Below, one piece after another: positions 11,476 to 22,983 of a DNA stretch of 64,000 nt. The DNA lies in contig CM018035.1 of NCBI GenBank assembly GCA_008638375.1, positions 32,720,807 to 32,784,806 of the forward strand. Reading direction: 5' to 3'. This DNA comes from Nyssa sinensis (taxonomy: Eukaryota > Streptophyta > Magnoliopsida > Cornales > Nyssaceae). A program made the position numbers and the translations under genes. Below the pieces are notes generated by a model. That model was given only the letters and a program-made list of their open reading frames with translations, was not told the DNA's origin and made no database searches. Position 1 is the first letter of the stretch. Every line of letters begins with the position of its first letter.

Positions 11476-12438
11476 ATGGAAGGGAAAAACAAGAAATTTA
11501 CCATTATGTCTAAAGCCGAAAGACTAGCTGACAAGAAGCAACAGGAGTTCATGCGACAACTATTATGGCAACAAAAGATTATCGAACGGCACATAAGGAT
11601 AGCCAAGACAACCGAGGTAGTCTCCGTTCGACCGTTTATATACAAAATGCCTACCAAGGCAATGATCGCAGAGGCTAAATTAAAGAAACAAGAAGATACT
11701 GAAACCCTGAAAGAGTGGATACAAAGGTGATTTTTAATTATCATAAAAACACATAGACAACGAGATAGTCTAACTCAGGTTGAATTTTGAATTAAAATAA
11801 ACCAAGTTAAGTTTCATGTGAGATTTACGAAATGTTCATAAATTTTCTAGGATAAAGAAGGATAAGAAGAAGAGAAAGGCTTCTCAGTTAAGTCCTGTTA
11901 CCGCACAAGGTGAGTAACCTAGACTCCTGAATTGGTGTATAAGTACACCATCTAGTTATTGTATTTTTAAATACTGTACTGTACTGCTCCTACTGATATA
12001 CTGTCTTTCATGCTTCTACCCAATGCATGACTATATTTTACTCTGTCTGATTTCACTGTTCCGTATTGAAATGAAACTATCCCTGTTTTTACTGAAAGAA
12101 CAACTGATTCATGGTACCAAATTCAGTCTTGAGCACTACATGAGCATATTGCACTGTTTGAATTGTGTATACTGTACTGTTATCCTGTTATACTATTTTG
12201 CTCTGCTCGTTGTTGAACTGTTCTGTCGCTCTGATGATTTAACTGTATCCCTGTTTAAAGTATTGTTTCAAAGAAACGTATTTAACTATATCTTCTGAAA
12301 TGCCTGATTCAACCACCTGTTTTATAAACAACAATGGTTTGAAACCCATGACAGGGGACCCGTGTTACTCACTGGGCTTTTAGAAGCTCACCCCTTCCCT
12401 AACATTTTTCAGGTGAGGGACCCAGCGATCAGGATTAG
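11476..12438 (+). CDS. Small spliced gene for a basic charged protein (three exons)
   Basis: Exon 1 is 11476-11726, exon 2 is 11851-11909, exon 3 begins at 12413 and the stop is at 12436-12438, giving a predicted 111 residues. Introns follow GT-AG: 11727-11850 (AAAG|GTGATT to TTTTCTAG) and 11910-12412 (CAAG|GTGAGT to CTAACATTTTTCAG). The start is the first ATG after an in-frame TAA at 11458-11460; a second Met lies ten residues on. The product is rich in Lys, Glu and Gln, with KKQQEFMRQLLWQQKIIERH, VSVRPF and KLKKQEDTETL, and a Lys-rich tail in exon 2; it is probably helical, with no signal or membrane segment. D has the same frame with mostly synonymous changes. D, F and H have a stop in exon 2 where E reads TTA, so the ancestral protein was probably about 14 residues shorter. 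Function is unknown; a captured host gene or an element accessory protein are both possible. Confidence 0.55.
11910..12412 (+). other. Second intron of the E gene with paired splice sites
   Basis: GTGAGTAAC (11910-11918) is perfectly complementary to GTTACTCAC (12364-12372). Relative to D, F and H both sides changed (AAT/ATT to AAC/GTT), a compensatory substitution. The donor-proximal hairpin is TGGTGTA-TAAG-TACACCA (11933-11950), a different sequence from TGGAG/CTCCA in D, F and H but the same fold and place. A GGGCTT-TTAG-AAGCTC hairpin precedes the acceptor. Confidence 0.65.
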
Positions 12439-13039
12439 CGGGTTGGAGACCCGGAGAACTATTTTGAAGAACTCATGAATTAACCATTTTTGTACCTAAC
12501 TCCATTTCTGAATATGATGTACTGAAACCTAAGACTTGTATCTTTTATAGGACAATGATGTAATAGTTAAGCATGGATGTATTAATGGCTCTGCCAAGGT
12601 GTTATGCATTCCCTTAGTTCCGCTGCAACTTATATTAATTGAATGCATTGTACTTGGATGTTACTGATGAATGGCCTGTGGTTAGGATTACCGTCGGCAT
12701 TTTGATTTTAAAAAAAAAAAAAAAATCGATGGGTGCCTAACTGGCCGGTCGCATGCCCCTAATCCGCACAGGGTGGGTAAGGGGGATGTGACAATGTTGA
12801 CACGGGATTGTCCTGTCAACTTAGTCATATGCACGCTATTCTCCCTTCAGGTTCACGGTTTGATTCTTGGGAGAAGCAGTTCCCCCCTTTTTTTCATTTC
12901 ATTTTGGATTTATTAACCATGAAATAATACATGTATGTGGCAACATGTGGCCACATGGGCCTTGGTGGCTCATTAGTCCATGTACACACGTTTGATCTCT
13001 TCCTTCCTTTCGGTCTCTGGTTCGAATCATGGGGACTGT

Positions 13040-14824
13040 TGATGAGTGCGCAAAAGTGCACTCTAAATACTCTATTATTAGATTAAATTGCTAAAATGTG
13101 AGTAGAAATGTTGGGATATAATTGATATTATTTAATTTAACTTCTATTTACAGTGAGGGAAGCATTGAAGGTCAAAGAAGAGCTATGAAGTATATTGTGC
13201 AATTTTCAGCTTTTAGGTAAATTCGATTCATGGAGATTCAATTGAGATTTGGATGGCGTTAGATTTTCCGAATGAGAAAGTGGTCTTCATGAAGTCTTTA
13301 GAGCACGTCTTAAGCTTTTCAGAAAGGTGTGGTTTGCAAAGATCTGAGTTCGTTTGAGCCTCCAAACATTATTTCAAAGACAGGCCTGGAAAGCTGCTCC
13401 GAACCTGTCCGACCAGCCAACGTCAAGGGGTCATAACTTGAGCTTCCGAAGTCCAAATCAGGTGATTTTTTAGCCTAAAATTATCTATTCATCCAGGGAT
13501 ACAACTTCTATGAAGATTCCAAATCAAGATTCAGTCGTTATCTAATAGAAAATGGGTCTAAAGGTGGCAGCTGCTGGCTGTGCGCAGGAAAGAGAAAGGA
13601 ATAAAAGAAAAAAAAAAGAAAAAAAAAAAAAAAAAAGAAACGGAAGAAAGGTAGAACAGGAGATGAAGAGAAGAAGTAATAGACAAAAGAATAGAGTTTG
13701 AAAAGTCAAAGGTTCAAACGACAAAACAAAAGAAAGAAAGAAAGAAAAAAAACCAACAGGCTTGTACGGCTGGCTATGGGCTTGGGGCGCTGAATCAAGC
13801 CAAGGAGTAGTTCGTGCGGCATGCAGTGGGGCCCATCAGCTGGGCAGACTTGAAGCGCTTGTTTTTTTAAAGCCAAATGGGCTTGCGTTGGGCGCTAAGG
13901 TGCGGCGCGTAGTGGGCTGATGTGGGGCGCAAGGCATTAGGGCGCAGATAATTTTGGTTCAAAAGGGGTTGCGGCAGTAAACAGAAAGGGGGATCCGTGC
14001 GGCAGACAGAGAACAGGAGTGCGGCTGTGCAGGCATTGAATAGAAAGAGAAGAAGCCGCAGCTACTCCATGGCTCAGGGCTTCTCCGTAAAATTTCTGTT
14101 ATCTGTCCTGTACATGGGTAACTAAATTTCTAAGTGAGGTTAGGGATGAACTTATACACTAGATGATTATTTTAATTTAATTTTTGATTCCTGTACGTGG
14201 TTTTTATTTATTAAATTCTTTGATGATCATTCGCGATTTATTGTTAGATTTTATTCTCTGAATAATTAAAGGGTTCAATCCGTTTATAGATTCAGTCATG
14301 CTTTTTCTATTGAATGGATTAATGTTTTGATTATTTTTAGGACAATTAATTATTTATATTGATTCAATTCTCTGCTGCAATATTGTTCGTTGGGTATATT
14401 GTCGTCGTTGGGTTTTCTCAATGTGAATAATAATTTTAGTGATGTAAAAGTGATGAATGATTTTTCAAAGGGTTACTTTCAGTTTAATTTTGGTTCTTAA
14501 TTTTATATCTTCCGATTGAGATTTTTGGGATTTAAATTCTCAATTGAGTTATCAATGAATTAAAAATAATTAAAATACCAGATATATGCAAGGGATTTCC
14601 GAAGCTCCACTGTTGGTTAAATTTGAGTACTTTTTCTCGTTAATCACTTTGTTTAATTGTATTTGCAATTAAAATCACTTTTCATATTTTTATTTTCTCG
14701 TTAATCATTTAATATTTCTTTAGTTTCAGAAATTCTGTCTATTATTCTGTTAATTTTATCTCCTTGTGGAATCGACACCCCAAAGCTACACTACAACTAC
14801 CGCATTATTCTTTGGGCGTAATCA
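13040..14824 (+). mobile_element. Family-B solo LTR (1785 bp)
   Basis: It starts TGATGAGTGCGC and ends TTTGGGCGTAATCA, with duplications ACTGT (13035-13039 and 14825-14829). A second copy lies at 33220-34826. The 3' part, with 'GGAATCGACACCCCAAAGC' close to the end, resembles LTRs of plant Ty3/gypsy elements of the Athila/Tat kind; that assignment is by resemblance only. It contains an A-rich tract (about 13600-13640) and a GC-rich GGCGC segment (about 13780-13950). No coding sequence. Confidence 0.85.
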
Positions 14825-15727
14825 ACTGTCGTCCCCCATTTTTTTTCTTCTTAATTTCTTGAAGCCAAACACTGGACAAGGCTAATATCAGGGTTAAGAT
14901 ATCCCTTCCCAAGTTTGCCAAATCAATTGAACCTAATTTAATTTATTAACTCTGGTACCAAACACGCCTAATTTGATTTTTAAACCTTTTAAACTTATCA
15001 AAACTGTGCCAGTTTCACTTAAGTTCCTATTTGCTGGTTGGGCGGGTTTGATCCGAACCCGACCCATGACCCGAATCCATCAACCAAACAGGACCCTTTT
15101 TCTCCGGCAGTACACCGATCATCCCTTCCGACATTGGCGAGGTTTGCCGACCAGATTTTTACATGAATTTGACATGGTTTGACTCCTACAAACATGGTGA
15201 TTCTAGATATCACCTCACAATTAAATTTAATCTACTGTTGGGTGGCGAACTCGCGTGTTACAGCCGTGTTTCCAGTTTTCCGACGACTGGTAATCTCATC
15301 AGTTCGTGGCTTTTTAGCCACGATTTGAACCCCAATTTCTTCCTATATGTTTTTGCACTCATGAGGATAAATTCCTCTTCATCTAATTCAAGTTTAAAGC
15401 CCCTATTTTACAAAAATTGAATTTTCCATGTTAACCTGCAACTCCGATTATCTTGTTCGTTCCTCAACCGTTTTCTTTCATTTTTCTTGCATTAATTCCC
15501 TTTTAAATTCAACTATATGATCCTACTATTTGTATTAGGCATCATACCATAAAACTAATACAAATAAAATTGATAATTTAAGTTCAAAACTCACATGTTC
15601 TGTCGCAGGATTCTCCTCTCTTCTATTTTTCCTTCCTCTCAATCTCAGCCTCTTTCGGTAGCCTTCTTTGACTGCTCTTAACCCCTTTCTCCTCTTCATC
15701 ATACACGTGTGACTTGCACCATATATG

Positions 15728-15737
<10 letters not shown>

Positions 15738-15758
<21 letters not shown>
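15738..15758. repeat. AT microsatellite in L1
   Basis: A (TA)n tract in the part of L1 that corresponds to the AT-rich end of A1. Confidence 0.75.
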
Positions 15759-16344
15759 GCACCGCTTGCATTCAGGTGTCGGCAGCCTTGCTGCCTTCAC
15801 CATATGCATACACATCACACACACGGCATGCATACAGTACACACACACCTCACACTTGACACCCACTTGACACATGTACACTGATCACATGCACACAACA
15901 CTCCCCTTTTCCTTGCTTTCTCCCTTTTGTATTTTATTCCAAAATACATATTTATATATATACATTATACAATATCTTGTACATCATATATACCTATATT
16001 TACACCTTATTTATACATATTTTATACACCCGTATATATCCATATCCATACATATATACTTATTTCCATAAGCATTTACATACACTTATTCCACTCAAGC
16101 TACGCATGCATGCAAACATTCACGTGCATGGAAATATGTGCGTGCATGCATTACGAGAGTGGGTCCTAGGTTGTTCGGGCATCGCCCCGATAATGTCTGT
16201 AAAAATGAACGTTCACATTCCAATACCATTCAGTCCAATGAATACAATGATATAGAGTTTAATAGCTTGGTTTACAATTGGTGATATTCTACTCTACCAA
16301 TCTACCTCGGTATACGTGCTATAATCCCTGGTCGGGATATTACA

Positions 16345-17545
16345 TCGAGCCCATAAATGATGAGGACTTAGCTCTCTTTGTTAGGACGTCTAACAAATAC
16401 CTCAAGGGTAGAATGCCTAACTCCAAGGGATCTCAAAGCCTAAGTAAAAAATCCTTTGAAAATTCTAACAATTTAGGACAAGTCCAAAAATATTCTTTAA
16501 GTGGTGATAGAAGAAGACCTTCTTCAAAATCCTCCTCTAAGCAAATTAAATGTTATTATTGCCACAATTTTGGACATATAGTGGCTGATTTTCCTAATAA
16601 AAGAAAGGAAAATTCTGAAAATAGGAAGGCTATGAAATCATGTCTCTCCAAATAGGATGACGAAGAAGAATGGGATGAGGATGAGGATGAAGAAGAAGAA
16701 GATGGGCATGAAAGTCAATTCTTGGCTTTCACAAGTGTCACCAATGTCCATGAAGGATCATGTTCCATTGAGGATGAAGATTATGGGGACATCAAAGACC
16801 TTGTGTCTAGTGATGATGAGAACGATGATGAAGATAACATTGAGATTGTTTTTAAAAGACTATTCAATGAATCTATAAATCTCAAGAAGTCTAACATGAA
16901 GCTTATCACTAAGCTCAAGTCATGTGAGAAGGAGAAGAGTGCTTTAATAATTGATCAATCCTTATTGAATCAACGAAATTAGAATAAATTGTCTCCCTTA
17001 AAGGAAGTTGAATCCTTAGAAAATGAGAAAAATTCATTAGTTGTTAAGGTAGGATGACTTAAGGTTTCCCTAGATGGTTGTGAGGTTGAAAAGAAGGAAC
17101 TAAATCCCAAAGTTCACGCTCTTAGTGAACAACTCACATAAGCTAGGCATGTCAAAGTCAATCTTGAGGATAAGTCGAACAAGCTCTCTAAAATGCTTAA
17201 TACTGTCCAAATCAAGAATGATAGAAGTGGTTTGGGCTATGACTTGTTCACGGATAAGAACAAGCGCTCCACATCCACTTTGAGTCAATCTCTCATTCTT
17301 AAGTCGGTTATATTTGTGTCCTTAAATTCAAAAGGTGTTGAACCACCTAAACCTATGAGATAAACCCAACCCCAACTAAAACCTCAAGCACATTCTCTCA
17401 CACTACCTAAATCTAGATCACAAGCCAAACCTTAACTAAGACCATTTTATTGTTCTTATTGCATGGTTGAAGGGCATTCTAGAAGGAAGTGTGGATTTGT
17501 CAAGAAAAGGCAAACAAAATCTCACACCATGACCTTATAGCACAA
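16345..17545 (+). pseudogene. Host 1 copia-type gag, main fragment with two zinc knuckles
   Basis: After the L1 duplication the frame reads EPINDEDLALFVR, then a Ser/Lys-rich stretch and a first zinc knuckle CYYCHNFGHIVADF (16551-16592), whose last Cys is now Phe. There follow an acidic Asp/Glu run, SQFLAF, a coiled-coil-like Leu/Lys/Glu stretch (about 16840-17200) and a second, intact knuckle CSYCMVEGHSRRKC (17451-17492). This order is that of SIRE/Maximus-like plant copia gag. It is one frame broken by point nonsense codons (TAG 16653 and 16981, TGA near 17056, TAA near 17140, and more). Most fit C-to-T changes of CAA, CAG or CGA, as expected from deamination of methylated cytosine. Gag normally encodes the particle protein. 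Confidence 0.8.
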
Positions 17546-18786
17546 ATTGAAAATTGTTACCTCGAAGCAATAAATGAATAATCATATTCAAAAATCAAGG
17601 AGCATGGCTCAAAGGATCATTCATATTTCCAATCTTGAAAAACCTAAAGTAATTTCCCATTCCAAGGTTGGAGGTAAAGTCAAGACCCAAAAGTGTCCTC
17701 CTACTTCCAAAAGAATTCAAGACAAATTTAGGTGAGGAATGATAAATTGAAAATTCTTGAGAAGGAGTGTGTAAATCACACTTGACAATTTTCTTCTTCC
17801 AGAAGAGCAAATTCATCTCTTAGATAACTAAGAGATTCTATATAAATTTAGGGATTTCGCTATTCATTCTCATTTTAGAGTATCCCTATGAATTGCTTTA
17901 TTACATCTCACTCCATTTCACTCATTGAAAATCATTTTGAGTAAGTTGTGTTCTCTTCATAGTTATGTGATTCTTACATTAACCATCTATTCTAGGTCTA
18001 TGGATTCATAGTTTTCCGATTTTTAATCCTTTATAGTTAGGTGCATTTCATACCTTTGTGAAGTCAATAATCCAAAAATATTTTTCTCTTGTTTTAATTT
18101 CTAATGGTAATCTCAATTTTGTTTTTTGAAAAGAGAAATGTATTAAGTGCATTTTAAGTGATTGAGTCTTGACTTGTGAACTTTATTTTATCAATATCTT
18201 TACATAGTCTTTTTTCACTTGGTTATACACAATCTTTTAATCTATTTGTGATCTTATAGGTTTTAGTCTTGCTTAATTCTTGCATGAGATTGTGTTATAG
18301 ATAGGATGGACTTAATGGTTTTATGTTTTCATCTCAATAAGTCCATGGCTAGAAAGATTGATTTACGTTAGGAAAATCAAAGGAGCAAAAGTAAAAGCCT
18401 AAAAAGAAAATGACACACACAAAAAAATCAAAGAGTGGAAGGAAAGGGCTACCCTTGAGATAATGTGTTTTCTAGCATTGGTTAATCCTTTAAAAAGAGT
18501 AGCCTACTCAACTGTGTGAAAACTGTCTTGCAAAAGGTGAGACAAGTGAAAATTCAATTTGCAAATTTCTTGATTTTAAGTTGAAAGGGGGTTTTGATTA
18601 GAAATTGTCAAAGACCCCTAGGTTGATTGACTATGGTTTCTTATTGATGTGAAAATCATTTAACACTATAGAAAGTTAACCTTGAGACAAGAACATTTCA
18701 TAGTTGAAATTAATGCATATGTCTAGTTACCATGGTTGAGTAGGTAGAGTGAGCTTGTATGCATTTTAGTGTTCTAGGATCATTTG
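17546..18786 (+). other. Host 1 non-coding sequence after gag
   Basis: The gag frame decays here (HKLKIVTSK and further short open pieces to about 17830). The rest is AT-rich sequence without a recognisable pol domain; protease, integrase and reverse transcriptase are not visible. The last five bases, ATTTG, are the left duplication of F. Confidence 0.5.
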
Positions 18787-19087
18787 TGTAACACCCTGAC
18801 CTGATTAAATGAAAATTTATTCACTAATTATTTATTTGTGACCTTAAAAGGAATTTAAACGGGAAATAGATGGCGATTTCAAATAATTTCAAGACCTTAA
18901 AAATCAAGGTCGACTCCGGAGAAAATAAAATACAACTACGATTTATAAAATCGGTACATGAAAGAGTAAATATTATATTTGAAATCACAAGTGAAAAATA
19001 ATGCAAAAAGTTAAAATAATTAAACTAAATGCCAAACAAGGCACAAAGGGGAAAATAGCAAAAATGGACCAAAAAGTGAGGCCAAGG

Positions 19088-19152
19088 GGTTTTGAACCTT
19101 TGACATGAAATGGGCAAGCACTTAAGCACCTAAAAATTGACCAAGTGGACTA
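19088..19152 (-). other. Degenerate tRNA-like module in F
   Basis: On the minus strand a B-box-like GGTTCAAAACC (19088-19098) fits GWTCRANNC, while the A-box position TAGTCCACTTGG (19141-19152) is only partly consistent. It lies at the same offset from the element start as in E and K. Confidence 0.35.
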
Positions 19153-20539
19153 CCAACACTTTTATGCTTGAATGTCCAACTTATATGTATATATACACAT
19201 TTAAAATAAAGTCACCTCCCAAATTGCCCAATCCCCTTTCATGCAACAAAAAGAATTATTTTTAAAATAAAAGTAAATAAAATATGATGTATATTTATAT
19301 GTGTGATACGTGTGTCGTGGGGTGATTCAGAAAAATCAGATTGTGATGTGAGTGTGGTCAGCCAGAGAGAGAAACCTAGAGAGAAAGTGTGTGTGTGTTA
19401 GAGAGAGAAAGTGAAGAAGGAGAGGGAAAGAAGAAGAGGGAGAAGAAAGGATTGCTTGCATGGCTGCCTAACTTGAAGGAGATCACAATCAAAGAGAATG
19501 AGAGAGGGAGACACCTACTTGTCTAAAGGTATAAAACACAAATCCACTGATTTTTCTCTCTCTAAAAATCTCCCATTTTTGCAACTGTTTAAGAATTTTT
19601 AATAGATGCATGGCCTTCAGGGATTGTAGAAACTTCAATAAAGCATGAGGATTGGACCCTAGAAAGCCCAGAAACATGGCCGTACCCCAATCCGCCATTA
19701 ATGGACCTCTAAGGTGCAGGTCTGAAACCTTTGAAACCAAATCCTATTTGGCTTGTTGGAACCTCAAATAGAGGCCACAAGGGTTCTAAAAACCCTAGGC
19801 CGAGACCCAAAACCTCAAAATAAGGTCCCCAAAAACTGAGTTACAGCCACGGTTCAAAAGAGTCGACCCTCGAAAATGGACACCAAACCTTGTTTTTAGA
19901 ATGTAGATCTAAGGATCAAAATAAGCCAAACATCACTGATTTTGGTGGAAAAATGAGGGTTTGCTAGGGAAATATTCAGAACGGCCATGGGTGTTGGAAC
20001 GAACTTCTAGCTTGACCCAAAGCTCAAAATCAATGCCAAACCTTACCTTGAAGTTCCAGAAACTTGTTGAGGCCAAAAATAGAGAGGTTGAGTGATTGAA
20101 AACACACGAAATCAAAAAGAAAAGAAACCAGGTAATTAGGGCAACACGGGGGAAGAAGAGAGGAAGAAGATGAACAGTGGGCGGTTCGGTTCGGTTCAAA
20201 TCAGGTTCGGGTCGGGACTCGACCCGTCGCATGAATGGGTTTAAGTGAAACTACGTCGTTTGATTAAGAAAATTTTAAATTTTTAAATTTAGGGCTGACG
20301 TCATCATGACGTCAGCATTACACATTGAACCAGCCGAACCGATTGGTTCAGTGGAATAGTAAACCGGTTCACTTATAAATAAAATAAACCCTTTGGTTTA
20401 TTTTAAATATTTTAAAGAATTGTAATTGAAACCCCACTGTTTAGAAAATTTTACTAAGGCTCAAAATCTTAAAGAATTAATTCAAACAAGCCCCTAAACA
20501 ATAAATAAATAATAAATAAATTTATTTAATTATTTTATT

Positions 20540-21090
20540 AAATGGGTAAAATGACTATTTTACCCTTGGGCACTAAGTCAGTCAAACGAAGTCCAAATAA
20601 AATAAATGAATAGTATATTTTGATTATTTTGGACTGCTCTGGACCCAATGGAGGGGTCCGTTTCCTGAGACGGGACTCCAAAAAATTAAGACACATTAAT
20701 GTATAAATTACCAAAATGCCCCTAATACAATACGAAGCCCAAATGAAGTCCAAATTGGATGAAATTGATACCAATAGAAGCCCAAATAATAGTGAGCTTG
20801 TATATATGATTAAATAATGATTCGGGGTCAGAATGTCATAAAATTTAAATGACCTGATGTATCCTTATGATTAAAAGCAGATACCAAACGAAGTCCAAAA
20901 GACTTAAAAATTTACGTATAAGATATGTAAAATATTCTGAGGACCATGATAGGTCTGGGGCAAGAAAAATAAATTACCATTTTGCCCCTGTATATGCCCG
21001 AAGCCAAATAAAAAGTCGAGAAGGTCTAAATTGACTTTCTTCGACGTTCCGAACCCTAACGGTGAGGTCCAAATTACCAAAATAGGTACC
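20540..21090 (+). repeat. Divergent tandem module array in F
   Basis: Units with CGAAGTCC, AATAGTATATTTTGATTATT, a GGACCC/GGGTCC-type stem and GGGACTCCAAAAAAT recur three to four times, the last with GGTGAGGTCC. Homologous arrays occur in D, E and H. Confidence 0.6.
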
Positions 21091-21318
21091 GAAAAATAAG
21101 TCACGTGAAAAATAAAAATTTATCAAGTCGCCACAAGTAGACCGGTAAGACCAATCCTAGGAAATTAGGATACGTCGGGTATAAGATTAATTGAAGAGCA
21201 TCAATTTAGAGATGATTTAAAGTAAATGAGGAATTAATTGAAGTCTTGATGAATTTGATTTTAGGAATTTCAAAGGGAAAAGGGAATCCCACTAGTAGTG
21301 CTGACTCAAGAGAACAAG

Positions 21319-22561
21319 GTGAGTAATCTTGTACTTTGAAGTGGAGGTTTTAATCTCCATGGATTCTGAAGTAAATCGAAGTTTAAATGTTCTGAAGTGT
21401 TTTCACATCTGCAGTATTTCTAAATTTAAATTCCCGTATTTATATGCTTTATATTTCAAATGTACTGTCGTAGTAATTATCAATCTACCATGGCATGGAA
21501 ATTTATTTCTGATACTCTGACAAATGATACGTTTATTTTCTACATGTCCATGTAAATGCCAATTTTATTAAATGCCTTTTTAATTAAATGTTTTCATTCT
21601 GTCTATGCTTTAATAAATTCTTGCACATCATGATTTAAATCCCTGAAGCTCATGTGTTAAATGTTTCAAGTATTGCCCTTCAAGTATTTAAAAACACTGT
21701 TAAATTATCCATGTTCGGAATACTCATGAAAACTCTTTCCTTTATTAAAGTCATGTTTTTAAAAGCTTATTAAAAGCATTTCTTGAAGAAACCATGTTCT
21801 TAGATGCTCATAAAAAGCTTTTCTTGAAAAGACATGTTTTCAATGCTCGTCAAAAGCACATATTTGAAGAAGTCATGTTTTCAATGCTCTTTGAAAAACA
21901 TCATTGAAGAATTGAAAGGTTTTACAAGATAATGGTGCATAAGCACCTCAATTGATATTGGATTCCTTCGAAACTCAATTAACATGAAGAATGCCCAGTA
22001 GCATGATCTAATCCCCCAGGCATGAGATCTCTCAGAAGTAAGACTGGAATCTAGTTCGAAACGGATTCTCCTAATCCAAGTGAAAAGATGACAATGTTTT
22101 TAGAAATGGTAGCAGGTATTAAACCCCCATTTATCTGAAACGGGTTTTCATATAACCCTTTGAAGTTTTGAAGAGGAAGAAATTTGCATCCTCCTATTTT
22201 CATGGAAAGAATTTCAAATTATTTCCTTGGTTTTCAAATGGCCACTCTGCACATGTTTATAAAGTCTGTTGCATATTAAATGCTTTATTGAATGCTTTAA
22301 AAATGCATCATGCTACGTGATTTGAAGATTTTTATATTCTGCGATCATTGAAGTACGTGACTAACTTGAATGTCTTGTATGCTTCACGCTATCTTTTTGA
22401 AGAATTCTATTTTCTATATCTGAAGTATATGTACAATTGGTAGTGTATGTTTATATGAAGTCTCTCTTGAACTAACCCACTACCAGTTGAAACCCATGAC
22501 AAAGTACTGGAATTACTCACTAGGCTTTTTGAAGCTCACCCCATTCCTTAACATTTTTCAG
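21319..22561 (+). other. Predicted intron of F with paired splice sites
   Basis: Donor ACAAG|GTGAGTAAT is at 21319 and acceptor CCTTAACATTTTTCAG|GTGATGATG ends at 22561. GTGAGTAAT (21319-21327) is perfectly complementary to ATTACTCAC (22512-22520). The donor hairpin is TGGAG/CTCCA (21342-21359). An AGGCTT-TTTG-AAGCTC segment precedes the acceptor. This is the longest of the family introns (1243 bp). Confidence 0.65.
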
Positions 22562-22983
22562 GTGATGATGATGGATGGGAACCTTGCCTAATTTGAGGAT
22601 TGGTGATTGGCAGCTCCATTTTGATTAGGAATTTTGGAAGTACTAAGACCCATTAGTTGGTCAAATTTTGATATAGTAAATTTTGGACTAATATGTACTT
22701 AAGCCCGAGAGGCAACGGATATGTATCATGTATAACTTTAAATTTTTAGTATGCTCTGAATGTATATTATTTGTTTACCGCTCCGAAGAAGAAGAAGAAG
22801 TGACGGTACCAGGTGGGCATGCGAAAAGAAAAAGTTTTCATGCTTCCGCAATTTGCCAGTTCTGGCCCTATCGCATAGCCATTCGGCATTGTTGCTCACG
22901 TGAAGCCTGACCCGACGGCCCCCGGGCCGAAGGGTGGCAGTCGCGATCCTAGATCCGTAGAGGTCGGATTTCGAGTTGTGACA

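Larger units (their letters stand above)
8990..12793 (+). mobile_element. Family-A element E (3804 bp)
   Basis: It runs from TGTAACACCCCAGAC to GGGGGATGTGACA with perfect flanking duplications ATGTT (8985-8989 and 12794-12798). It is inserted in L1. In order it carries a tRNA-like module (9310-9372, minus), GA-rich sequence (about 9675-9720), the GATGAACAGT/GGGTC region (about 10510), a divergent tandem module (10868-11240), the small spliced gene (11476-12438) and an A-rich tract (about 12710-12725). No gag, pol, primer site or polypurine tract is seen. Confidence 0.88.
3537..16344 (-). mobile_element. Family-A element L1, split by D, E and B
   Basis: It starts TGTCACGACTCG and ends GGTCGGGATATTACA, flanked by CCGAG (3532-3536) and TCGAG (16345-16349), a duplication with one later change. 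Without the nested D (3591-7493), E (8990-12793) and B (13040-14824) it is about 3.3 kb, matching A1. Its own sequence is 3537-3590, 7494-8989, 12794-13039 and 14825-16344. The predicted intron is eroded here: the donor near 8530 is not recognisable. It sits inside the host 1 gag codon run, whose frame resumes precisely after it. Confidence 0.82.
18787..22983 (+). mobile_element. Family-A element F (4197 bp)
   Basis: It runs from TGTAACACCCTGACC to TCGAGTTGTGACA with perfect duplications ATTTG (18782-18786 and 22984-22988). It contains a degenerate tRNA-like module (19088-19152), GA-rich sequence (about 19375-19445), palindromic AACC-GGTT motifs (about 20320-20400), tandem modules (20540-21090), conserved exon 2 (21265-21318) and the paired-splice-site intron (21319-22561). 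The coding exon 1 seen in D and E is absent upstream of exon 2. It interrupts host 1 downstream of gag. Confidence 0.88.

Noticed and set aside
10976..11744. Minus-strand frames opposite the E small gene
   Set aside because: The plus-strand frame has conserved codons and splice sites in D; the antisense frames are shadows.
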